This document shows positions 1-9,426 of a stretch of DNA of 64,000 nt, one piece after another; the first letter of the stretch is position 1; every line of letters starts with the position of its first letter. This DNA comes from Verrucomicrobiaceae bacterium (GTDB lineage Bacteria; Verrucomicrobiota; Verrucomicrobiia; Verrucomicrobiales; Akkermansiaceae): the NCBI GenBank assembly GCA_027487435.1, contig JAIYDP010000331.1, forward strand, positions 28,814 through 92,813, read 5' to 3'. The notes under the pieces were generated by a model, which was not told the origin of the DNA, ran no database searches, and was given only the letters and a program-made list of their open reading frames with translations. The translations under genes and the position numbers were made by a program.

Positions 1-2
1 CA

Positions 3-260
3 CAAGCCATCTATTGGGCTGGTTTAAGTCACGAACGTCTCGCCGCAACCTATTCCGATGGTAACTATAGAGGTAAGGGTGAAGCAATCAATAGTGCCTA
101 CCAACTGTATCGCCGCGTGACATACGATTTCCCCGATAGCATTTGGGCGAAATACGCCCGTGGTCGTCTCGCGGATCCTGTTTTTGCCAAAATTATCGAA
201 GTAGAAGCTGAGCAACGGCAGCAGATGATCGATGCTCTCAAGGACTCAAGAAAACGATGA
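3..260 (+). CDS. C-terminal end of a TPR-like repeat protein (5' truncated by the window edge)
   Basis: The frame is open from the window edge to a TGA at 258-260 and gives 85 residues. The visible part has the alternating aromatic/alanine pattern of tetratricopeptide-like helices (for example YQLYRRVTYDFPDS followed by WAKYARGRL), and a charged Gln/Glu/Lys-rich tail. TPR proteins of this kind are usually periplasmic scaffolds. The stop overlaps the next start codon in an ATGA tetranucleotide (257-260), so the gene is translationally coupled to the operon that encodes the ExbB/ExbD channel. The TPR assignment rests on pattern only; the N-terminus, any signal peptide and the full size lie outside the window. 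Confidence 0.6.
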   Translation, partial: QAIYWAGLSHERLAATYSDGNYRGKGEAINSAYQLYRRVTYDFPDSIWAKYARGRLADPVFAKIIEVEAEQRQQMIDALKDSRKR

Positions 261-586
261 ACGAACTCGAACAAGAACTATTGCGTACAGAATGCGGTGA
301 CACGGAGCCGAAGCTCTGTCTCCGCACTCGTACAAAAATCGATGCAGGAAGATGGTGGCGTCGCACGCCCGTCTGGCTTTGCGTAGTGGGCGAGGAATTG
401 ATTCTGTTAGCTGTCGCTCGCCGTCGTTATGTGGAGCGAATCAAACTCGTCGATTGCAAAAAAAGTCATTACTCTCACACAACAGGCGAGTTAGTGATTG
501 AACCGACCGAACAATTGCGTATCAAACACTTGTCACTGACGCCGCGTGAGGCATTAGATGCACTACATTTTCTCTCAACTCCTTAA
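257..586 (+). CDS. Hypothetical protein, 109 aa, in the ExbB/ExbD operon
   Basis: I do not recognise the family. The protein is small, rich in Arg/Glu/Leu and has one moderately hydrophobic stretch (VWLCVVGEELILLAVA, about residues 39-54), more like buried beta strands than a clear membrane span. No signal peptide is visible. Its ATG overlaps the stop of the upstream TPR-like gene (ATGA at 257-260), and the ExbB-like gene starts 36 bp downstream, so all three are probably co-transcribed. Its place between a repeat protein and a proton channel suggests an accessory role in the same envelope complex; this is inference from context only. Confidence 0.6.
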   Translation: MNELEQELLRTECGDTEPKLCLRTRTKIDAGRWWRRTPVWLCVVGEELILLAVARRRYVERIKLVDCKKSHYSHTTGELVIEPTEQLRIKHLSLTPREALDALHFLSTP

Positions 587-622
587 CTTACTCATTCTAA
601 CTCTCAAACCATACCTATACCA

Positions 623-1267
623 ATGATTGAACAACTCCTATTAGGCGGACCTCTAATGATTCCCCTCATGTTGTGCAGCCTCGTCGCTATTGCAGTTGTC
701 TATGACCGCTGGTTCTCATTCAGAGAAAACCGCCGTATTGACATCCGCTCTCTTCGCTCCAAAGTGCAAGCTTACTTAAGTGAAAACAACATATCAGGTG
801 CGATCAGCGAATGCGAAGTCGCTGGCGGTCCTGTGGCATCCGTAATGCTGGCAGGTCTCCGATCCTACAAACAACTTCTCGCTAAAAATGAAGGAACTGA
901 GACTATGCGTCTGGTAATCGGGCAAGTCATGCAAGACTACAGTGCTCAAGCTATGAGTGTGGTCAACAAGCGCCTCGATGTTTTGACTACTATCGGCATG
1001 GCAGCACCACTCCTTGGTATGACCGGAACCGTTACAGGTATGATCGCTTCTTTTGCTGGACTTGCGGAGGCAGGTAGTGCTGGTGGTGGCGGTGGTACCG
1101 TCGCAAATGGTATCGCAGAAGCCCTCATCACTACCGCCGCAGGGCTGTTAATCGCTCTCGCTGCCGTCATCCCACAGAGCGTCTTTTTCCGCTGGGCAGA
1201 TGAAATCGAGCTCGAAATCGAAGAAAGCACCTGCGAAATTGTAGAATTTATTCTAACAAATCACTAA
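623..1267 (+). CDS. MotA/TolQ/ExbB proton channel family protein
   Basis: The 214-residue protein has the ExbB/TolQ layout: a first membrane helix near residues 8-30, a cytoplasmic segment of about 80 residues, and two more hydrophobic helices near 115-145 and 165-195. The third-quarter signature [14 protein letters not shown] and the Gly-rich loop before the last helix ([16 protein letters not shown]) are typical of the family. Such proteins form the inner-membrane pentamer that, with ExbD/TolR, uses the proton gradient to drive work across the envelope. Two ExbD-like genes follow directly, which supports a complete motor. The partners here (DUF4159 and DUF6288 proteins, no TonB or TolA) indicate a role other than classical siderophore uptake. 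The ATG is preceded by ATACCA and no Shine-Dalgarno sequence. Confidence 0.92.
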   Translation: MIEQLLLGGPLMIPLMLCSLVAIAVVYDRWFSFRENRRIDIRSLRSKVQAYLSENNISGAISECEVAGGPVASVMLAGLRSYKQLLAKNEGTETMRLVIGQVMQDYSAQAMSVVNKRLDVLTTIGMAAPLLGMTGTVTGMIASFAGLAEAGSAGGGGGTVANGIAEALITTAAGLLIALAAVIPQSVFFRWADEIELEIEESTCEIVEFILTNH

Positions 1268-1286
1268 AGCAAAAAACGAAATTCAA

Positions 1287-1676
1287 GTGAAAAACCGCCG
1301 AACAAGTGATGTACCAACCGACTCGGTTTCAGATATCGCATTCCTTCTCATCATCTATTTTATGGTAGCGACGACACTTGTGAAAGTAAAGTCAATCACA
1401 GCGGATCTTCCCGCTGGAGAGAAATCGACGCAAGCCAATTCCGAAAAAACACCCATCATCAATTTACGGGGCGAGGAAGTATTTTTCAGTGACAAACGTG
1501 TGGAGATGGCAGAACTCAATCAGCGTCTCGCGGCTCTTGACTTACTAAGCCAAGACGCAGAAAAACGCGTCATTATGTTAGAGGCTGCCAAAGGAACCCC
1601 CTACGAAAACTATTTCAAAGTACTCGCTGCCATAAGTGCCAACGGTGGCGTAGTTGCGATCGTCGAAGATGACTAA
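1287..1676 (+). CDS. ExbD/TolR-family biopolymer transport protein (first copy)
   Basis: This 129-residue protein is a typical ExbD/TolR: a short basic N-terminus, one membrane span beginning SDIAFLLIIYFMVATT, and a periplasmic domain of about 90 residues. The conserved proton-carrying aspartate of the family corresponds to Asp16 in the SDIAFLL motif. The start is GTG at 1287, 19 bp after the ExbB-like stop; it is the only start that keeps the basic N-terminus and full span. A second, more divergent ExbD follows three bases after its stop, so the motor is probably built with an ExbD heterodimer, as in many planctomycete and verrucomicrobial operons. Confidence 0.9.
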   Translation: MKNRRTSDVPTDSVSDIAFLLIIYFMVATTLVKVKSITADLPAGEKSTQANSEKTPIINLRGEEVFFSDKRVEMAELNQRLAALDLLSQDAEKRVIMLEAAKGTPYENYFKVLAAISANGGVVAIVEDD

Positions 1677-1679
1677 ACC

Positions 1680-2102
1680 ATGAGACGCTCGAAAAAAAAG
1701 AAAAGAAGAACGATCCCCATACCAACTACGAGTATGGGCGATATTGCATTCTTGCTGATCATCTTCTTCCTCGTTTGCAGCGAGTCCATTAAAGATAATC
1801 CCAACCTCCAAGTGGCACTTCCCACTTCCGAACACGTTGTGAAACCCAAAGTTTCTGTTGTTGCCTATGTTGCCATTGATGAAAATGGCCAACTGCATTG
1901 CGATAACAACAAGCTTGATAGCGCAAAAGATCTTGAATGGCTATTGCGCTCCATTCTTACTAAAACCGTTTCCGATGACCAACGCCACGTGCAATTCAAG
2001 TGTGATAAATCGCAACCAAGAGAAGTATTTCAGCCTATTCTCCAAGCCATTGCAGAAGCTGGCGGCATCATTGAAGCCGTAGGCGAAAGCGAAGCACAAT
2101 AA
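1680..2102 (+). CDS. ExbD/TolR-family biopolymer transport protein (second copy)
   Basis: This 140-residue protein starts with a strongly basic stretch (RRSKKKKRRT), then has the family span GDIAFLLIIFFLVCSE with the proton-carrying aspartate at Asp21, and a periplasmic domain ending in EAGGIIEAVGE, comparable to the end of the first ExbD. The start ATG lies in an AACC-ATG context with no Shine-Dalgarno sequence, three bases after the stop of the first copy. Two unequal ExbD subunits would give an asymmetric ExbB5-ExbD2-type motor; the stoichiometry is family knowledge, not something visible here. Confidence 0.9.
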   Translation: MRRSKKKKRRTIPIPTTSMGDIAFLLIIFFLVCSESIKDNPNLQVALPTSEHVVKPKVSVVAYVAIDENGQLHCDNNKLDSAKDLEWLLRSILTKTVSDDQRHVQFKCDKSQPREVFQPILQAIAEAGGIIEAVGESEAQ

Positions 2103-2134
2103 ATCAGACTATCAAACTCTTTCCAAACACCACC

Positions 2135-2623
2135 ATGACAACTCAAAAACAAGAAATCACCCCTGACCAGCTGCTGGAGTCCTTTCGAGGCCGAAGCTTT
2201 AAGTCCGTCATCACCTTCACAATCATCGTCCACGTTGTTTTCATAGGTGCCACCAGTGTTCCCTATCTGATGAAATTATTCAAAGGAAATTCCGCATCGG
2301 AACTCAGCGAATATGAGCGTACGGAAATTGCTGCCCGCGAAGCTACGGATGCTTTGCACGACATCGCCACCAAACACGGAATCAAGCCACAAGATCTTAG
2401 CTCCCGCATCTCTAACGGTAATTCTCCGGCTTCACCAAAGAAAGCAGCTCCGGTTGCAACGGTTGAACCTGCCGCCAAAGAAAGCACTCCAACCGAAGCA
2501 GTAGTGGAACCCGATGTACCGAAATCTGCGGTTGAAAAGCAACTAGAAGCAAAAGAAGCGGGACCGAAAGTGCCAACTATTCCCGTGGAAGAAACGACCG
2601 ACGAAGACCTGTTTGCTAAATAA
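2135..2623 (+). CDS. Single-span periplasmic protein of the ExbB/ExbD operon, 162 aa
   Basis: I do not recognise the family. The protein has about 20 cytoplasmic residues, one membrane helix (VITFTIIVHVVFIGATSVPYL, split here as VITFTIIVHV then VFIGATSVPYL, about residues 25-45), and a periplasmic region of about 115 residues rich in Ala, Pro, Glu and Lys that is probably disordered. That topology matches TonB or TolA, the usual partners of ExbB/ExbD, but the C-terminal TonB fold is absent, and the chain simply ends in an acidic tail. It could be the energy-transducing arm of the motor or a tether. The ATG follows ACACC-ACC with no Shine-Dalgarno. Confidence 0.7.
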   Translation: MTTQKQEITPDQLLESFRGRSFKSVITFTIIVHVVFIGATSVPYLMKLFKGNSASELSEYERTEIAAREATDALHDIATKHGIKPQDLSSRISNGNSPASPKKAAPVATVEPAAKESTPTEAVVEPDVPKSAVEKQLEAKEAGPKVPTIPVEETTDEDLFAK

Positions 2624-2661
2624 CCGTATCGCGAAGTGGCTCAATTTTCTGATACACCCTA

Positions 2662-4281
2662 ATGATCAGCGACACAAAAATCGACATACCTACCTTGTCA
2701 GTGAACGAGATTCCTACGAATCCGTCCACATCGAAAGCGCGCGTGGTTGCGATTGCAGTAGCATCAATTGCATTGCTCTCGGGTGCGGCTTATTTTTGGA
2801 TTCCTCCCGCGCTAGCAGCATTTCTTTCGCGCAATGCGGATATTCAGATTCTATTTCAGAGCAATAACACGGATTCCTCACTCAAGCTCGCGTTCCAACT
2901 CTTTGGTGTCTTAAGCATTCTCTGCGCGGTGGCAGGATTCGTTGGATTTTTCCGCTGCCGCATCGCCTGGCACGCACTTCGCCTGCCGCTACTTGCGGTT
3001 TATCTGATTGTTTGCTTTTATCTTTGGGTCACATGGCAGGCATGCTTCTCGGTCCTCGACAAAGAACTTTTTATCAATGGACAGAAACAGGATAAGGTCA
3101 CCATTATGAAGCTATGGTGGAGTATCGCTTGGCCTGCTCTCGCCATGGCGATCTTTGCAGCTTGGACGCAAGTCATGCTCCGCAGTCGTTCCGTGTACGC
3201 CGCATTCACTCAAGAAAAAGGTTTCGCCATGGTCGGTGACCAAGTGCTCGAGAACATTAGAACTCACGGCCGTGATCCGCGCCATCGTCACAGCATCTAT
3301 CTCAGTGCGTTCACTCATATTTTCGTTCTTTTTTTATTGCCATGGATTTTGAGTCTTGGCGGTTGCGGCTCGGTGACTCCCTACAAAGTTCCCGCAGGTA
3401 GCGGCAATCCCGTCGTCGCAATGGTGAAGATGGTGAAACCGAAAAAGAAAAAAAAGCAAACGCTCAGCCTGCGACCCAATTCCGCGATCATCTTCGAACA
3501 ACCTGATTTGGACGACACGAAAGTGGATCAACAAATGGAGGAACAAACGCAAGCCACCTACCAGGCCTCGAATGCAAAAGCCGGCAAAATGGGCAAGGGC
3601 GGTGGCACCAAGGGCGGATGGCCGGAGGGAATGGAAGACTACAAGATACGTTTCATCCGCCTCGAACATAGCGGCGGTGGCTGGGATGATGGCATGGATC
3701 AGACGGGTGCAGATATCAATTTCCTTCGCGCCTTCGCTCAAGCTACCGGCTTCAAAAAGATCAACAGCAAGGGCGAAAGTCACTCCATCGCTCTCCTCAG
3801 CAAATATCCCAAGGATGCTTTTCCTCCCTTTGTTTTCCTGACAGGAAATTCCGATATGGGCAATGTGACTGCTGCCGATAAGAAAATTCTCCGCGACTAC
3901 TGCCTCAACGGCGGCATGCTCATCGCCGATGCTGGTAGCGCGCGCTTCCATCAATCGTTTACGCATTTCATCAGTCAGGTATTCCCTGATAAGCCGATGG
4001 TGGACATCGCTGACGATGAAATGCTCTATCAACTCCCCTACGGCTTTCCCGATGGTGCCCCTGCATTCTGGCATCATGGTGGTCGTCGCGCTCTCGGCAT
4101 CAAACACGAAGGCCGATGGGTTGCCTTCTATCACCCAGGAGACATGAACGATGCGTGGAAATCCCAAGGTTACACCGACGTGACCCCAGAAATGCGGGAG
4201 GCGGCCATGAATCTCGGCATCAATTTGGTTTATTACGCGTTCAACAATTGGAATGACGCGGTTTCAAAAGCGAAAAAATGA
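2662..4281 (+). CDS. DUF4159 domain-containing membrane protein, 539 aa
   Basis: The N-terminal half is a membrane domain with about five hydrophobic helices (near residues 15-40, 70-92, 100-122, 148-170 and 210-228). A Lys-rich linker (KPKKKKKQT) and a Gly-rich stretch (GKMGKGGGTKGGW) lead into a C-terminal domain from about residue 325 that matches DUF4159: it starts VRFIRLEHSGG-type (here IRFIRLEHSGGGWDD), then FVFLTGNSDMG, a region with LNGGMLIADAGS, and ALGIKHEGRWVAFYHPGD. DUF4159 has a class-I glutamine-amidotransferase-like fold without known activity and is commonly encoded beside ExbB/ExbD or MoxR/vWA genes. The gene overlaps the next one by four bases (ATGA at 4278). The function is unknown; a membrane partner of the motor is likely. 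Confidence 0.85.
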   Translation: MISDTKIDIPTLSVNEIPTNPSTSKARVVAIAVASIALLSGAAYFWIPPALAAFLSRNADIQILFQSNNTDSSLKLAFQLFGVLSILCAVAGFVGFFRCRIAWHALRLPLLAVYLIVCFYLWVTWQACFSVLDKELFINGQKQDKVTIMKLWWSIAWPALAMAIFAAWTQVMLRSRSVYAAFTQEKGFAMVGDQVLENIRTHGRDPRHRHSIYLSAFTHIFVLFLLPWILSLGGCGSVTPYKVPAGSGNPVVAMVKMVKPKKKKKQTLSLRPNSAIIFEQPDLDDTKVDQQMEEQTQATYQASNAKAGKMGKGGGTKGGWPEGMEDYKIRFIRLEHSGGGWDDGMDQTGADINFLRAFAQATGFKKINSKGESHSIALLSKYPKDAFPPFVFLTGNSDMGNVTAADKKILRDYCLNGGMLIADAGSARFHQSFTHFISQVFPDKPMVDIADDEMLYQLPYGFPDGAPAFWHHGGRRALGIKHEGRWVAFYHPGDMNDAWKSQGYTDVTPEMREAAMNLGINLVYYAFNNWNDAVSKAKK

Positions 4282-5450
4282 ATGGAAACTCGTTCAGTCT
4301 GATCGGATACCTCAGCGTGCTGTTGTGGGTTGGCGTGCCGTTGCTATGGATGTTGCGCAAACGCTCGCGATGGGCCTGCGTTTCTGCACTTATGCTAGCC
4401 TTACTAGCGCTCCTTTTCGCGAAAATCAATTCCGTGAATCATGTCAATCGCATCGCCCCGGATCTATCGCAGCAAATGCAAACTGCTTCAGACCTCGCCG
4501 AGAAGAAGCGTAAAGCCGTTGAAAAAGAGCGCGGTGATGATGTTGCCGACATTCGTTTCGCTGAAGATGGTTCGGGAGATTTCCTCGATAAGGCAGGTAT
4601 GGATGAAGCTGATCTGAAGTACATGGACAAACTCGAAAGTGAAACAGAGCCCGAATGGAAAAAGACAAAAAAAACCCGGAGCGGAGGAGGAAACAGTGAC
4701 GGCAGCCTCGATGACATGCTCGGTGGCGATGAAGCCATTTCCTCTGTCAATGCAGAAGCGTTAGAGAACAAAGAAGAAAAGCCGCCGATCCTTATGTCTG
4801 ATGCGGATATGGCGATGGCTCAACGCCTCGATAGCATCAATCTCACGGTAATTGAAGCTCTGATTCTGTTAGGTTTGCTGATGCTTGTGATCGATTACCT
4901 TGGCCGAGCGAATGTCTATGCACACGCCTTCATGCCACTTCCTTTGCCGAGTGCATTGGTAAATGCTATGGCAAAAACACCACCTTTTGTGAATCGCCCC
5001 GCGCAAGCACGTCGCGATCTTCAAGGTGAGTTGGCATGGTTGGCTCGGCGTGGTGATTGTTTCATCTTGGTCACTGATGACGCTGCTACAGCCCAAGCTG
5101 TGCCGTCCGCATTACCACGACTCGGAACATTTTTGCGCCCCTTCGATGTTTTGCGCGTATCGAGTGAACAAATCAGCAATGATTTTATCGTCGAGGGATT
5201 GTGGTATGGGCGAGCCTGTTTTGTTATTGATTCGGCGGAGCGAGCCGGCAGCTTTTTGGCGCGTTTCCAAGAATTGTTAGAGCTTCGTAAAAAGAATCGT
5301 GCACACGCGCGCCAGACATTTCATATCGTATGGGATCTCGCTGAACCCATGACGACTCATCAATCCATTGTGTTGGAGAGACTTGCCAAAGCAACGGGAT
5401 TTTCTCTATTTATCATGCGCACCAGTCATTCATCCTCTTCACTACCATGA
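4278..5450 (+). CDS. Membrane protein of unknown function in the DUF4159 operon, 390 aa
   Basis: The start overlaps the DUF4159 gene (ATGA) and the stop overlaps the next gene (ATGA at 5447), so translation is coupled on both sides. The protein has two N-terminal helices (about residues 8-24 and 31-48), a charged region of about 130 residues with Gly/Ser-rich and acidic segments that is probably extracytoplasmic, a third span near 187-206 (VIEALILLGLLMLVIDYLG) and a soluble C-terminal domain of about 160 residues (FILVTDDAATAQAVPSALP onward) with an alternating alpha/beta pattern. I cannot name the domain. Its constant linkage to the ExbB/ExbD and DUF4159 genes suggests it belongs to the same complex. 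Confidence 0.75.
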   Translation: MNGNSFSLIGYLSVLLWVGVPLLWMLRKRSRWACVSALMLALLALLFAKINSVNHVNRIAPDLSQQMQTASDLAEKKRKAVEKERGDDVADIRFAEDGSGDFLDKAGMDEADLKYMDKLESETEPEWKKTKKTRSGGGNSDGSLDDMLGGDEAISSVNAEALENKEEKPPILMSDADMAMAQRLDSINLTVIEALILLGLLMLVIDYLGRANVYAHAFMPLPLPSALVNAMAKTPPFVNRPAQARRDLQGELAWLARRGDCFILVTDDAATAQAVPSALPRLGTFLRPFDVLRVSSEQISNDFIVEGLWYGRACFVIDSAERAGSFLARFQELLELRKKNRAHARQTFHIVWDLAEPMTTHQSIVLERLAKATGFSLFIMRTSHSSSSLP

Positions 5451-8400
5451 ATCCGTTACGTAGCACGTTCTCTTTCCTTCTTCTTTCGGTATTGCCCTAC
5501 TCTGTCTTTGCTGATGAACGCGAAGTTAACGAAGAACAGCAAGCCGCTGTGCTCAACGGAGGCGATGTCATAGAGGAAACCATTCGCCCCGAAAATCTCA
5601 CCGACCTCACCAAAGGCGAGGGACTCCCACCATCGAAGAACAAGCCTTTTGTCTGGCGGCTTGGTCCGACTGGAATTTCCTGCATTATGTCTGGTGGTGC
5701 CGTGGGTGACCAACTCTTGGTCCAAGGCACCATCAAAGGCTCTCCTGCCGAAGGGAAATTTATCAATGGCGATGTGATCACTGGCATCAACGGCATAAAA
5801 TTTAAATCCGGTGGCAACCTCGGCATCACAATCGGCAATGCCATCATCGAAGCCGAACGCGAGGCCAACGCTGGCAAAATCACTTTTCAAGTGTGGCGCG
5901 ATAAAAACTACCCCGCACGCACGGGAACCAAAAACATCGCTGGGACTGACATCGATCAACTCATCAATGAAGCGGAAAATGACGATTCCCTCTTCGACTG
6001 GAAACCCGAAGAAGCTCGCAAGGAAGAGGTGAAAAACATGGATCTCGCTAAGTTCCCTATCGATCCTATAACCCTTGATATAGAGTTAAAACTTCGCACC
6101 TTTCCCGACTACGCCGACACCGCTCCCTACGATTGCCCCAAGACCCAACAAATCCTCGAAGACGCTTGGAAGTCCCTTGAAGAGCGCTTCATCGTCGATC
6201 CCAAAAGACCAGGCAGCGGAAAAGGTGGTGTCATCGAGGCCATGGGACTCATCGCCTCCGGAAAACCCGAGCACCGCGAGCTTGTAAAACAATGGGTGCG
6301 CAGTCCCAACTGCCCTTGGAAACCACCCACGGAAGCCATTGGCGAGAGGTTCAAACCCGGCTATAAAGGCTACAATGGCTACCAAACCTGGCACCACGGC
6401 TTCATCGGCCTCTACTGCGCGATCTACTACGATGCCACCGGCGACGACTACGTCCTCCCCGCCCTCCGCAAATTCGCCATCGAGGCCGCCATGGGCCAGA
6501 GCAAAGCCGGAACCTGGGGACACACCTTTGCGTTTCCTTCTTTCAATGGCGGTAAGCTCCACGAAATGAATCCTGGCTACGGTGCGCTGAACGCCGCCGG
6601 CAATCGCTGTTTCTTTCTCATCGTGCTAGCAAAAAAACTCGGCGTAGAGCACCCAGAAATCGATGCCGCTATCGCTCGTTCACATAAATTTTTCGGCTCC
6701 TTCGTCGATCAAGGAGCCATCCCCTACGGCGATCATGCTGCTGCCGATACCGATGACAGCAACGGAAAGAATGCTGGCACGGCCTTTGCCATGAAGCTCC
6801 TCGGCGATGATTATAGTGCGAAATACTTCGCCATGATGTCCGCGCACGCCTCCTTCACCCCGCGTGGTGGTCATGCCCACGACTATCACACCCAATGGTC
6901 GAGTTGGGGAGCTACTCTATGTGGCCCACAAATCCGCACCATGGCCGAGCGAAACATGCGTTGGCGCCGCACCCTTTGCCGTATGCACGACGGCAGTTTC
7001 GTCTATCACTCTCCCACCGAAAAATACAACACCCTGCGCGACCCCACCGCCACGGAAATTTTCAACCAAGCGGTCATCCATAAGCAAACCCTCATCACCG
7101 GCAAAGACTTGGATGAGAAACTCTACCCAGACCCACGCGAAACAAAACAGTTCATTGCTACCGCTTCCGGTCAATTCAACGATGACTCGCTCAAAACGAT
7201 GGCTGGAAAACCATGGCCCGAGCGCTCCACCGACGAAGTTTTCGACATGTTAGACATATTCATGCCGAAAACCCGCAAGTATGTCGCAGCCGAACTCGCC
7301 AAACGTTTCCAAGCCGGTGAAACCACCATCCTGCCGCGCCTTGTCGAGCTTCTCTCCCACGAAAACGCCAGATTCCGCCACGGAGCACTCTCAGCCATCG
7401 CCGCCTGTGGCAACGACACCGTGCTCTCCCATCTCGCGAAAATCACGCCACTGCTCAACGACCCGAAAGACTTCGTTCGCATCACGGCGGTTGCGACGAT
7501 TTCCAAGGCGAGCAACGCCCCAGAAATCCAGCTAGCCATTCTCCAAACCGCAGTTACGGACGGCACTGCGCTTGCCCCCAACAGTGTCCGCAACGCCATT
7601 CAGAACAGCCTGTTGAAATCCGATACCGCTGTTAGCAAGACCCCCTTCCAATCGGACATCGATGAAAACCTCGTCACTCAGGCCCTCTCCAACCTCATCC
7701 TCGAGGAAACGGGTGGCGGCCCATTTGTGGAAGCGAAAATCGGCGTATGGGACAAAGATACGGTCATACGCCTCGCTGGACCACTCACGTTTATCGCCGA
7801 AGAAGAGCAAGTTTACGATCAAATGTTCGGAAACCGCAACGCTCCCGCGCAGGCAATGCTCGCCAAATTTGGCTACCTCGAAGCTTTCCAGACGAACGGC
7901 TACCGCATTCATAAAAAAGCGGAAATGCCACGCCGAATCCGCGGCGAATTTGGATTCAAAGATCCTCTTGTACTGCCAGAACTCGTAGCCCAGCAGCCCG
8001 GCATCTTTACCGACCTGATCGATGATCTAAAAACCGTCATCATTGCCAATCCCACTGAGGAAATCACCATCAAGGACGCGCAAAAAAGAGTTACGGTAAC
8101 GCCGCTGGTGAAGATCCTCCAAACCATCGAACAAAACAAAACCCCTACCAAGCTCCCCAGCATCGCCAGTGATGTCCGCAGCATGTTTCAAAAAGAGCTT
8201 GATGCGTGCGAAGGCTCAGGCGCGAAAATCAAACTCTGCCGCGCTGCCCTCGCACATCCCGAAAGCAAAAACACCTTCCGTCAGATCGCAGCGATGGATG
8301 CCCTCGTGGAACTCATCGAAGCTGAAGCTCTCGAAGATCTCATCCCCTACCTTGGCAGCGACTACTGGCGAATTCGCAATCATAGTCGAGCCGTCGCTGC

Positions 8401-9421
8401 GAACCTAGTGAAATCTGGTGCAGGTTCTGCGTTGATGGCTCACTTTACCGATGCGAATAATCCCTCTGCCCAAGCCGGAATCCTCGCCGTTTTGGCTACG
8501 GCAAAACACGCGGCAGCAGCATCACTTGCGAAGGAAGCAATGAAGCATAACTCCCCAGTCGTCCGTACTCAGGCCGTGCGCACATTCGCTGCGTTGACAG
8601 GCACATCATGCATTCCAGACGTGCTCTCCCATCTGATCGCCGCTACCGATCCGTCAGACGTGGAAGGTTGTGAAAATGCGTTATCGATGTTTTGCACCGA
8701 TCCTGCAAATGCGGAAGTGCTGAGGAATGCCATTCTCAAAACAAAAAGCTCCACCCCGCCAGATGCTCAAGCAACTATGTTTTATCTCCTTGGCCGCATC
8801 GGTGATTCCACATCTCTTGCTGCCCTGAAAAAACTCGCCCAGAATGACGATGCTCGCATGCTTGCTTCTGTCGCCACCGCACTGTCCTATTCCCCATCGC
8901 GGGAAGCGGATCAAATCATGATTGATCTTGCCGCAGCAAGCCCCAAGCGAGCGCAAATCATCGGCCCGCATGCCGTCCGACGCATGGTCATCGGCCCTAA
9001 AGGCTACAACGACATCTCTAGCTCCCAACGCATGGACTTCGCTGACGCCATGCTCAAAATTACCCTTGAACCGCGCATCGTTCAGCTTCTTGCCAGCATC
9101 CACGAAGCACGCGCACTCACGACCCTGATGTTCTGCTTGGAAAAAGGAGTGGCCTCCGCAGCCCAAAGCCTCATTGCCAATGCCGAGGGCATAGAAAAAC
9201 TTAGCCCAGCAGATGCAAAAATCGCCGCCAAAGCCCTGCAAGATGTGATTGAGTATATCGAAATCACTCGTCTTCGCGGTGGAATCAAAGCACACATGAG
9301 CAAGGACGACAAATACACTGAATGGAAACTCCTCCAAGCACGTGCTGGCAAAGTCCTACTCAAATTCCATAAGCCCGATGCCGCGCCCATCCCTGGATTC
9401 GACCCACTCGACCTCGAATAG
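5447..9421 (+). CDS. Exported PDZ / DUF6288 / HEAT-repeat protein, 1324 aa
   Basis: A signal peptide is clear (Arg at 5, hydrophobic FSFLLLSVLPYSV, cleavage likely after VFA at residue 22). Residues about 70-155 look like a PDZ domain (ISCIMSGG, then GSPAEGKFINGDVITGING). About 230-560 resembles the DUF6288 region, with many Trp/His/Gly motifs (WHHGFIGLYCAIYYDATGD, GHAHDYHTQWSSWG) reminiscent of an alpha-toroid. After this come HEAT-like repeats at about 610-720 and 900-1230 (VVRTQAVRTFAALTG is one). Proteins of this architecture are common in Planctomycetota and Verrucomicrobiota and their role is unknown. It is the last gene of the operon and is probably the periplasmic component of the ExbB/ExbD-DUF4159 machine. 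A large stem-loop begins a few bases after its stop. Confidence 0.8.
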   Translation: MNPLRSTFSFLLLSVLPYSVFADEREVNEEQQAAVLNGGDVIEETIRPENLTDLTKGEGLPPSKNKPFVWRLGPTGISCIMSGGAVGDQLLVQGTIKGSPAEGKFINGDVITGINGIKFKSGGNLGITIGNAIIEAEREANAGKITFQVWRDKNYPARTGTKNIAGTDIDQLINEAENDDSLFDWKPEEARKEEVKNMDLAKFPIDPITLDIELKLRTFPDYADTAPYDCPKTQQILEDAWKSLEERFIVDPKRPGSGKGGVIEAMGLIASGKPEHRELVKQWVRSPNCPWKPPTEAIGERFKPGYKGYNGYQTWHHGFIGLYCAIYYDATGDDYVLPALRKFAIEAAMGQSKAGTWGHTFAFPSFNGGKLHEMNPGYGALNAAGNRCFFLIVLAKKLGVEHPEIDAAIARSHKFFGSFVDQGAIPYGDHAAADTDDSNGKNAGTAFAMKLLGDDYSAKYFAMMSAHASFTPRGGHAHDYHTQWSSWGATLCGPQIRTMAERNMRWRRTLCRMHDGSFVYHSPTEKYNTLRDPTATEIFNQAVIHKQTLITGKDLDEKLYPDPRETKQFIATASGQFNDDSLKTMAGKPWPERSTDEVFDMLDIFMPKTRKYVAAELAKRFQAGETTILPRLVELLSHENARFRHGALSAIAACGNDTVLSHLAKITPLLNDPKDFVRITAVATISKASNAPEIQLAILQTAVTDGTALAPNSVRNAIQNSLLKSDTAVSKTPFQSDIDENLVTQALSNLILEETGGGPFVEAKIGVWDKDTVIRLAGPLTFIAEEEQVYDQMFGNRNAPAQAMLAKFGYLEAFQTNGYRIHKKAEMPRRIRGEFGFKDPLVLPELVAQQPGIFTDLIDDLKTVIIANPTEEITIKDAQKRVTVTPLVKILQTIEQNKTPTKLPSIASDVRSMFQKELDACEGSGAKIKLCRAALAHPESKNTFRQIAAMDALVELIEAEALEDLIPYLGSDYWRIRNHSRAVAANLVKSGAGSALMAHFTDANNPSAQAGILAVLATAKHAAAASLAKEAMKHNSPVVRTQAVRTFAALTGTSCIPDVLSHLIAATDPSDVEGCENALSMFCTDPANAEVLRNAILKTKSSTPPDAQATMFYLLGRIGDSTSLAALKKLAQNDDARMLASVATALSYSPSREADQIMIDLAAASPKRAQIIGPHAVRRMVIGPKGYNDISSSQRMDFADAMLKITLEPRIVQLLASIHEARALTTLMFCLEKGVASAAQSLIANAEGIEKLSPADAKIAAKALQDVIEYIEITRLRGGIKAHMSKDDKYTEWKLLQARAGKVLLKFHKPDAAPIPGFDPLDLE

Positions 9422-9426
9422 TACGT

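Noticed and set aside
3334..4167. 277-codon open frame on the minus strand
   Set aside because: It lies wholly antisense inside the DUF4159 gene, which has a recognisable domain and overlapping neighbours.
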